A DNA stretch of 64,000 nt, from the NCBI RefSeq assembly GCF_040712315.1, contig NC_134024.1, positions 26,465,158 to 26,529,157 on the forward strand. The letters are read 5' to 3'. The stretch's first letter is position 1, and each line of letters opens with the position of its first letter. Under the pieces are notes generated by a model. The model saw nothing but the letters and a program-made list of their open reading frames with translations. It was not told the DNA's origin and did no database searches. Shown one piece after another: positions 56,841 to 64,000 of this stretch. This stretch comes from Castanea sativa (Eukaryota > Streptophyta > Magnoliopsida > Fagales > Fagaceae). A program made the position numbers and the translations under genes.

Positions 56841-57844
56841 ATAGATATATAAGAAGTCAAAGAATGCGGCTATGGTTTTCATGCCTCTGGGACCTTTCCT
56901 TGAGATTATGCTATGCCAGTGTGGTTATATATATATAATATGGCTTGTTTGGGGTTATGTATATCAATTTAAACCCTAAAGTATTAGCTGTTGCCTCTGC
57001 GTTTTGATAAATTCAAGGAAAACACATTTTTTGGGTAGAGATATTTTGCATTAGTGCTATCATTTAGTTCAGCAAAGTATTTTACTAGTGAGTCAGTTTG
57101 TATAGTTTAGTAAAATTTATATTTTGTGGAGGATATTAAGTAATTTCCATGATTGATTATAGATTCTATTTAAGAGTATTTTGAGGCTCTTTGGAGGTTG
57201 TTTCGGCTGGACTTTCAGAGTGATTCAAGTGCTGTAAGTAATTATGCATAATATGCACAAGTTTTGTCCTTTAGGTTCTTAGAAGTTAAAAGTTTTCAAA
57301 AGTTTATCAAAAAGCATTTTTACACTATTGAAAGAGAAATTATAATAGGCTTTTAAATAATGTTTTAAGAGAAATTTTGAATTTTAAATAACGTTTTGAA
57401 TGTCCAAATCCCATTTAAAAGATGGTTTTTAAACTAAACTATTTTCCGAAAATACTTGAGTTTCAAAGTAAGTATTCTAAAAAGATTCTTGTTCTTTAAA
57501 ATTGTTTCAAACCAAATGATTTCACAGTCATATTCTTGTTTTTCAAATGGTATTTAAGACATTCCTTTTAGCAAATTGGCTTTTCAAACTTACTAGAGAA
57601 TTGTAAAAATATTTATATAAACTCTTCAGTTCCTATTCGTTCCTTAAGAGAGTCAAGCATCTTTTGATTTATGTTTCAATTTGATATTGTGATATTCAAT
57701 ATGTCTTTATTGTTGGAACAATTGTTAATATTGAGAAAATTATTATATGTTGTGTAAACTTTATTGTTTGTGATATGTGACTCAAAATGAGTGTTTTTAG
57801 AATTGATTAGTTATATGTGTAAATCCGCTCATAGGATTGTATGT
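56799..57844 (+). repeat. left arm of a 1-kb inverted repeat
   Basis: Reverse complement of 58552-59575 along its length. The arms start GTACATATA and end GGATTGTATGT. Examples are GCGGCTATGGTTTTCATGCC / GGCAATGAAAACCATAGCCGC and CCTTGAGATTATGCTATGC / GCATAGCATAATCTCAAGG. Differences are scattered substitutions and a (TG)n run at 56817-56840 found only in this arm. No coding motif. Confidence 0.92.
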
Positions 57845-58551
57845 CTGTCATGACACAAATCCATGAAACATGAATTTAGATACATGACTAACTTGCTAAC
57901 CTTACCTAGCTCAATAAACATAATTTATTTAAACTTAATTCAATAAAACTCCAAATAAACAATGCTTCTGATAAACCTCTTATAATAACTAAAATTCACA
58001 ATTTATAATAATCTCCAAAATATTGTGAAGTCTAAGCGGAATAAAAATAATAATAACTAATAATCTTTTCAAAACTCCACAAATTGAAAATAATCTCCAT
58101 TATATAAAACGTGAACTACAAAACAAAGGTAACTAAAATTTTTATGAGTCTTCAAATAACACTGAAGTCGCCTACAACTTCCACGCTCTACCTTGCACCT
58201 CACAAAGCGATCCAAGGGTTCTATATTCCCAACTACACTTTAATTTGAAAATAGTGATTGATGGGGTGAGCCACACATCTAGTAAGTAATTATACAAAAT
58301 ACACAACGGAATAGAGTCAAGCATAGCAAGAGTTTGATTTCACAATTTCACTCAAAATATTCAATATAGTTTTCAAAACATGTAAAGAATTACTTAACAC
58401 ACATATAATCAAATCTTAAAGTCCTTTGAACACATACAAATAATTGATCAGAGCACAGTGTCACATATACACATCACATATTTTCACATACAATCCTGCG
58501 AGCGGATGCCAACATCTAACCCCTGCTGGTGAGGGATCAACACATATTCTC
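57845..58551. other. spacer of the 1-kb inverted repeat
   Basis: 707 bases. It contains TCACATACAATCCTGCGAGCGGATGCC (58478-58510), a diverged copy of the arm edge (CACATACAATCCTGTAAGCGGAT, 58551-58573), with ACCCCTGCTGGTGAGGG between them. No gene. Confidence 0.6.
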
Positions 58552-59575
58552 ACATACAATCCTGTAAGCGGATTTACACATATATCTGATCAATTCTAAA
58601 AACACTCATTTTGAGTCACATATCACAAACAATAAAGTTTACACAACATATAATAATTTTCTCAATATTAACAATTGTTCCAACAATAAAGACATATTGA
58701 ATATCACAATATCAAATTGAAACATAAATCAAAAGATGCTTGACTCTCTTAGGGAACGAATAGGAACTGAAGAGTTTATATAAATATTTTTACAATTCTT
58801 GAGTAAGTTTGAAAATCCAGTTTGCTAAAAGGAACGTCTTAAATACCGTTTGAAAAACAAGAATATGACTGTGAAATCACTTGGTTTGAAACAATTTTAA
58901 AGAACAAGAATCTTTTTAGAATACTTACTTTGAAACTCTAGTATTTTCGGAAAATAGTTTAGTTTAAAAACCATCTTTTAAATGGGATTTGGACATTCAA
59001 AATGTTATTTAAAATTCAAAATTTCTCTTAAAACATTATTTAAAAGCCTATTATAATTTCTCTTTCAATAGTGTAAAAATGTTTTTTGATAAACTTTTGA
59101 AAACTTTTAACTTCTAAGAACCTAAAGGACAAAACTTGTGCGTATTATGCATAATTATTTACAGCACTTGAATCACTCTAAAAGTCCAGTCGAAACAACC
59201 TCCAAAGAGCCTCAAAATACTCTTAAATAGAACCTATAATCAATCATGGAAATTACTTAATATCCTCCACAAAATATAAATTTTACTAAACTATACAAAC
59301 TGACCCACTAGTAAAATACTTTGCTGAACTAAATGATAGCACTAATGCAAAGTATCTCTACCCAAAAAATGTGTTTTCCTTGAATTTATCAAAACTCAGA
59401 GGCAACAGCTAATACTTTAGGGTTTAAGTTGATATACATAACCCCAAACAACCATATTATATATATATATAACCACACTAGCATAGCATAATCTCAAGGA
59501 AAGGTCCCAGAGGCAATGAAAACCATAGCCGCATTCTTTGACTTCTTATATATCTATCATATATATTATATGTAC
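58552..59575 (-). repeat. right arm of the 1-kb inverted repeat
   Basis: 1,024 bases, see left arm. Its outer edge (ATTATATGTAC) coincides with the insertion point of the gypsy LTR at 59576. The repeat may therefore continue on the other side of that element, outside the window. Confidence 0.92.
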
Positions 59576-60210
59576 TGATGTGAGACAAAAACGCTGACCG
59601 TCCCTGGACGGTCAGTACCTCGGCGGCCATCCAGGAGTTATCCTCAGAACGAGGGTAACCGGCAAGGCCGTCCTGAGAACGATGGCGAAGCTCCATCCCT
59701 TGTCCATGGGATGCGCACAGTTTATCCCGAGAGGACTCGTCCACATAAAGATTGGTGGATGAGGATGCTATTGGAATTCAAGCACACTTGACGAAGGAAT
59801 TCTAGGACGAGGATATCATACTTAGGAAAATCTCCGAATATAATATGATGATCCCTTATTATACACATAACTGTCATATATCCGTTGTGAAATAGAAATG
59901 CAACTCCTAAACGGTTATGGCAGTTACATTTAATCCTTTTGCCTCCTCGAATCCAGGGGAGGTTCCAGTATTCAGTAACCGTCTATGGGAACGCTAATTC
60001 TGACAAAGCAAAGGTATGTGTGAATTTTACTCCAAAAAAGTTTGAACTCCAAAAACATAGTGAGAAAAACTAACTTTACCATCAGAGGGTTTTTGGCCGG
60101 CAGCCCCGGTCGCCTTTGATTGGCTTCTCTTTTTTCTTCAGGCCACAGAGAGAGCAAGTGGTTCTATCAAGTCCGAAGCATCCAGCCTACTGATCTTCTT
60201 AGCATCATCA
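59576..60210 (+). repeat. 5' LTR of the gypsy element
   Basis: 635 bases, TGATGTGAGAC to AGCATCATCA. The last 130 bases (TTTTTGGCCGGCAGCCCC, CCTTTGATTGGCTTCTC) match the end of the other gypsy LTR (TCTTTGGCCAGTACCCCAC, CCTTTGATTGGTTCTTC at about 6370). The base run TGTAC before it (59571-59575) is the expected left target copy. Confidence 0.85.
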
Positions 60211-60211
60211 G

Positions 60212-60230
60212 TTGGCGCCATCTGTGGGAA
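60212..60230 (+). other. primer binding site
   Basis: TTGGCGCCATCTGTGGGAA starts two bases after the LTR end, the standard place for a tRNA primer site in plant gypsy elements. Confidence 0.8.
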
Positions 60231-60398
60231 CAATCTAGTGTTCTTTTCATTCGGTTGTTTGTTCTGTTTTCAACGATTAGTCTTTCCCAAACAAAAGGCT
60301 GAATAGTTCGAACAAGATCAAGGGCTACAAGCCCAGGCCACCAGGAGAGTAGGGATGCTTCTAGCAACCCCCTTCGCGATCACAGATCAGCGCCTGTC

Positions 60399-61223
60399 GT
60401 GCAACCACCCTCCATTCAGCATATACAATCCATGGCTGCCGCTATGGCGGAACTAACACGTCAAAACCAGGAGTTGAATAGGGAGATCAACCTCAGGAGG
60501 CAACGCCAAGATGGGCATGCGGATAGACGGGCACCGAGTCAGGAAGGTGGAGGAGAAAATGTCGAGTTCGAAGATCAAACAAGAGGTACTGCTTCAAGAA
60601 GGGTGCCACACTTGGAAAAAGAGATGGACCAGATGCGAAAAGACATGGATGAAATGAGGGAAAACATGAGGCGAGCGAACCCAGTGGATGATATGGTTCA
60701 CCGAACGGACTCCCCCTTCACGGCTTCCATCAGCAGTCACCCCCTACCTCCGAAGTTCAAAATGCCTTCTCTGGACTCGTATGATGGAAGTCGCAACCCT
60801 TGCGATCATATTGCAACTTTCAAGACGACCATGCACCTACAAGGAGTCCTAGACGAGATTATGTGCAGAGCTTTTCCCACCACACTTAAAGGACCAGCGC
60901 GAGTGTGGTTCGGTAAGATACCCCCAAACTCGGTAGGATCCTTTGAAGAGTTGAGTAAGTTGTTTGTCAACAATTTCATTGGAGGACAGCGTCACAAGCG
61001 TTCCTTCTCCAACCTACTGACCATAGAGCAAGGGGAAAATGAGAGTTTGCGATCCTTCATCACCCGTTTTAATAGGAAGGCCCTGACGGTGGACGAGATG
61101 GATGATAAGCTATTACTGGCCGCTTTCCACAATGGGGTCAATTCTGACTTGTTCATTCATAAGCTCTACGAGCAGGCCCGCAAACCATGGCCGATCTCGT
61201 CCATTCGGCCTAGAATTTTATGA
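60399..61223 (+). pseudogene. gypsy gag, first part (frameshift near the end)
   Basis: A 274-codon frame. The N-terminal part (to about residue 105) is charged and coiled-coil-like (LEKEMDQMRKDMDEMRENM). It is followed by the retrotransposon Gag core: FKMPSLDSYDGSRNPCDHI, FPTTLKGPARVWFGKIP, FEELSKLFVNNFIGGQRHK, GENESLRSFITRFNRKA. In the element this builds the capsid. Near 61166 a single base is missing (GGCCC where the frame needs one more G), so the last 15 or so residues are out of frame, and the true frame then meets a TAG at about 61212. The start at 60399 is chosen as the first ATG in frame, but the real start could lie upstream because the frame is open for some distance. Confidence 0.85.
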
Positions 61224-61960
61224 ACGCTGAGGACGCTATCATAGCCAAGAAAAGAAAAAGGGCAGAACGTTCGGAAGCGGGTCACCACTGTTATTCAGAT
61301 CAAGGACCTCGTCCAAAGAAAGCTCGGGTAGACGAGAGGAAAGATAAGGACGGTAAGAAGGCCAGTTCCTCCGTGAGGAATCAGCAATACACGCCCCTGA
61401 CTATGCCACTAGAGCAGGTTCTTATGCAAATCAAGGATGATCCGTCCTTGAAGTGGCCAGACAAAATGAAGGGAGACCCCAACAAGCGTAATAGGAGCAA
61501 GTACTGCCGTTTTCACAGGGACCATAGGCATGATACGGACGAGTGCTTTGACTTGAAGCAGCAGATAGAAAATCTCATTAGACAGGAAAAATTGAGGAAC
61601 TTCCTTGGACGAGACCAGAGAGATGAGAAAATGAAGGCCAAGGTGGAAGAATCATCACGCCCCCCACTAGGAGAGATAAGGGTAATTGTAGGAGGAAACT
61701 CGACGGCGCAGTCGTCTAAGTCAAGGAAGACATACCTGAAAGTGGTGCAGAACATCCAACTGTCTGGACGACCTCCTAAGATGAGGGAAGTAGACCAACA
61801 GGCTGTTACGTTCACGGACGAGGAGGTAGGACGACTTCACCACCCACACAATGACGCGATAGTCATCACCCTACTCATCTCTGACTATATGACCAGGCGG
61901 GTATTGATAGACAATGGTAGCTCTGCAGACATTCTCTACTACCCCCGCATTTCAACAAAT
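61220..61960 (+). pseudogene. gypsy gag end (zinc-binding motif) and protease start
   Basis: Continues gag in the correct frame (MNAEDAIIAKKRKR). A Lys/Arg-rich stretch follows, then a zinc-binding motif YCRFHRDHRHDTDECF (Cys at about 96 and 109) and, after a linker, the aspartic protease motif VLIDNGSSADILYY (Asp at about 231). Immediately after it a run of five C at 61941-61946 shifts the frame. The next frame begins usefully at about 61959. Apart from this one-base change the region is well preserved, which fits a recent insertion. Confidence 0.84.
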
Positions 61961-64000
61961 GAGGCTAGGACGAGATCAGCTTCGACCAGTGAACTCACCG
62001 TTGGTAGGATTCGGAGGAATGAAGGTGCAACCTGTGGGCACCATCACGTTGCCAGTGGTCGTCGGAACATATCCACAGCAAATAGCCAAGGAGGTAAATT
62101 TCCTTGTTGTCGATTGTGCATCGTCATATAATGCAATTATTGGAAGGCCAACTTTGAATAGCTGGAAAGCGGTAACCTCTACCTACCACCTGTCCATCAA
62201 ATTCCCAATCAAGCACGGAGTAGGCCAGGTACAAGGAGACCAGCTGGCCGCCAGAGAATGCTACTTAGCTATGCTGGCCATGGACGAGCACATGCAGGCG
62301 ATGAGTATAGATGGAAGAAGGGTCGTGGCTGAGCCCACTGAAGCATTAGAGAAAGTCCCTTTGGACGATAACCAGCCCGAGAAGTCTACTAGAGTTGGGG
62401 CGAGCATGGAAGAGGGGGCAAAGCACGCTTTGATTTGGTTTCTGAAGAAAAACCTCGATGTCTTTGCATGGAGTCATGAGGACATGCCCGGCATTGATCC
62501 GAGCGTCATTACCCATAGCCTGAACGTGTGTCCCTATTCGAAACCAGTGCGTCAAAAGAGAAGAGTTTTTGCTCCCAAGCGAGACAATGCCATTAAGGAA
62601 GAGGTGCAGAAGTTGGTCGCCACGAAGTTCATCCGAGAAGTTCATTACCCAGATTGGTTGGCAAACGTAGTCATGGTCAAGAAAGCCAATGGCAAGTGGC
62701 GGATGTGCGTGGACTTCACTGATCTAAACAAAGCTTGCCCCAAGGATAGCTACCTATTGCCGCGCATTGACCAGTTAGTGGACTCGACGGCAGGTCACAG
62801 GCTACTTAGCTTCATGGACGCTTTCTCAGGGTATAACCAGATTCAGATGAATGAAGCGGATCAGGAGAAGACCTCATTCATCACGAGCCAAGGTTTGTAT
62901 TGCTACAAGGTAATGCCCTTCGGTTTGAAGAACGCGGGGGCAACCTACCAAAGGCTGGTTAACCATATGTTCCGTCCTCAAATCGGGCGAAATGTGGAGG
63001 TTTATGTGGACGACATGTTGGTGAAGAGCCAGGACGAGGATAAACATTTGGACGACCTTCAAGAGACTTTTGATACGTTGCGACGGTACCACATGAAATT
63101 AAATCTGAGCAAGTGTGCTTTCGGGGTTTCATCGGGTAAATTCTTGGGGTTTATGGTGTCGCACAGGGGAATTGAGGCAAATCCGGATAAAATCCAGGCG
63201 ATACTGAACATGGAGCCACCGAAAAATATCAAGGAAGTCCAGTCTCTTACTGGACGAGTCGCCGCCCTCAACAGGTTTGTATCGAAAGCTACTGACAAAT
63301 GTTTACCATTCTTTAAAGTCCTTAGGAAGGCTTTTGAATGGACGGACGAGTGTCAAAAGGCCTTCCAAGACTTGAAGACGTATCTAATGACGGCACCACT
63401 GTTGAGTCCGTCTGTACCTGGGGAAGAGTTGTACTTGTACTTGGCAGTATCCCCACACGTAGTAAGCTCAGCGTTAGTCAGAGAAGAGGGGAGAGTCCAG
63501 AAGCCGGTCTATTACACAAGCCACGCGATGAGAGGGGCAGAAGGACGATACCCGATGATGGAGAAACTAGCTTTCGCATTAGTAACGGCTTCCAGGAAGC
63601 TGAGACATTATTTTCAGGCACACATCATCAACGTCCTAACAGACCATCCCATAAAAAAGGCGATGAGCAAGTTGGAAGCTGCTGGACGGCTAGTACAGTG
63701 GGTCGTTGAGCTTAGCGAGTTTGATGTCAGGTACCTCTCAAGGAGCACGATAAAAGCGCAAGCGTTGATAGATTTCATTGCAGAATTCACCCCACGTCAA
63801 GACGACCTGAACAAGGACGAAGGAAATGAAACGTGGGTGGTTAATGTAGACGGATCATCCACACTGTACGCAGGAGGGATTGGAATTGTACTAAAATCCC
63901 CTGAGGGTGACAAGCTAGAGTATGTGGCCCGTCTGCAGTATCCAACTACCAACAACGAGGCTGATTACGAGGCTCTACTCAAGGGATTGGAATTGGCTAA
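61959..64000 (+). CDS. gypsy pol: protease end, reverse transcriptase, RNase H (runs off the window)
   Basis: I read this frame open from 61959 to the window end with no stop. In order: protease C-terminal part (YNAIIGRPTLNSWKAV), reverse transcriptase (KANGKWRMCVDFTDLNKACP, FMDAFSGYNQI, MPFGLKNAGATYQR, catalytic YVDDMLVKS at about 63000-63026), thumb/connection (FLGFMVSHRGIEANPDKI), RNase H (FEWTDECQKAFQDLKTYL, HYFQAHIINVLTDHPIKK), then the archaeal-type RNase H (VNVDGSSTLYAGGIGIVLKS, TTNNEADYEALLKGLELA). The enzyme copies the element RNA into DNA in cytoplasmic particles. YVDD and the RNase H acidic residues are present. Integrase must lie beyond 64000. In this copy it would need frameshifting to be made, because of the break at 61941-61946. 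Confidence 0.92.
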   Translation, partial: MRLGRDQLRPVNSPLVGFGGMKVQPVGTITLPVVVGTYPQQIAKEVNFLVVDCASSYNAIIGRPTLNSWKAVTSTYHLSIKFPIKHGVGQVQGDQLAARECYLAMLAMDEHMQAMSIDGRRVVAEPTEALEKVPLDDNQPEKSTRVGASMEEGAKHALIWFLKKNLDVFAWSHEDMPGIDPSVITHSLNVCPYSKPVRQKRRVFAPKRDNAIKEEVQKLVATKFIREVHYPDWLANVVMVKKANGKWRMCVDFTDLNKACPKDSYLLPRIDQLVDSTAGHRLLSFMDAFSGYNQIQMNEADQEKTSFITSQGLYCYKVMPFGLKNAGATYQRLVNHMFRPQIGRNVEVYVDDMLVKSQDEDKHLDDLQETFDTLRRYHMKLNLSKCAFGVSSGKFLGFMVSHRGIEANPDKIQAILNMEPPKNIKEVQSLTGRVAALNRFVSKATDKCLPFFKVLRKAFEWTDECQKAFQDLKTYLMTAPLLSPSVPGEELYLYLAVSPHVVSSALVREEGRVQKPVYYTSHAMRGAEGRYPMMEKLAFALVTASRKLRHYFQAHIINVLTDHPIKKAMSKLEAAGRLVQWVVELSEFDVRYLSRSTIKAQALIDFIAEFTPRQDDLNKDEGNETWVVNVDGSSTLYAGGIGIVLKSPEGDKLEYVARLQYPTTNNEADYEALLKGLELA

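Larger units (their letters stand above)
59576..64000 (+). mobile_element. Tat/Retand-type Ty3/gypsy retrotransposon, 5' part, nearly intact
   Basis: The 5' LTR (59576-60210) is followed by the primer site TTGGCGCCATCTGTGGGAA, gag, protease, reverse transcriptase, RNase H and the start of a second archaeal-type RNase H at the window edge. Base composition is clearly more GC-rich than the surroundings. The domain order and the second RNase H place it in the Tat lineage, the same as the deleted element at 5807. Breaks are few. The 3' part, including integrase, is outside. Confidence 0.92.

Noticed and set aside
56799..59575. LTR pair of a retroelement
   Set aside because: The two arms are inverted, not direct, and no primer site or polypurine tract is present.

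Overview
This is 64 kb of AT-rich plant nuclear DNA. Three-exon wall-associated kinases, Ty1/copia and Ty3/gypsy (Tat-type) retrotransposons, plant L1-type LINEs, CACTA, MULE and MITE elements all say angiosperm, almost certainly eudicot. A woody species such as Fagaceae is my impression only. I see no rRNA, tRNA, CRISPR array or bacterial-type operon.

Layout. 1-5042: the 3' part of a SIRE-like copia element (pol end, env-like frame, 3' LTR). 5807-12198: a deleted Tat-type gypsy element between two LTRs, whose internal region is mostly two tandem arrays (65-bp and 45-bp units). 12950-19082 (minus): the one host gene that looks intact, a wall-associated receptor kinase (WAK) of 745 residues in three exons. 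19440-20655: a near-perfect short hairpin and a Mutator-type MITE with a 10-bp target duplication. 21420-25560: two LINE remnants. 26221-28299: a large palindrome plus a third partial copy. 28980-36340: dispersed repeats with 29-bp arrays, a solo LTR with perfect target duplication (31323-32271), and a MULE transposase scrap.

36768-50626 (minus) is a second WAK, now a pseudogene. Its intron 2 holds a complete 10,167-bp CACTA element (39134-49300, 3-bp target duplication AAA), and that element holds a copia retrotransposon (42571-48361) that has lost reverse transcriptase, RNase H and the front of its 3' LTR. This is a three-level nest. 51228 onward looks like the left end of another CACTA element. 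54609-55255 is a palindromic 29-bp array, and 55870-56319 is a 450-bp TRIM on the minus strand.

56799-59575 is an inverted repeat with roughly 1-kb arms and a 707-bp spacer. At its outer end a gypsy element (59576 to beyond the window) has inserted. That gypsy element is young-looking: gag has a frameshift and a stop, protease has a one-base frameshift, and pol is open to the window edge.

Together this is a WAK cluster in tandem orientation, inflated and partly destroyed by nested transposons. The best candidates for unusual structure are the nested WAK/CACTA/copia stack, the 1-kb inverted repeat, the 26-28 kb palindrome family, the 19.4-kb hairpin upstream of the intact WAK, and the tandem arrays inside the gypsy and CACTA elements.
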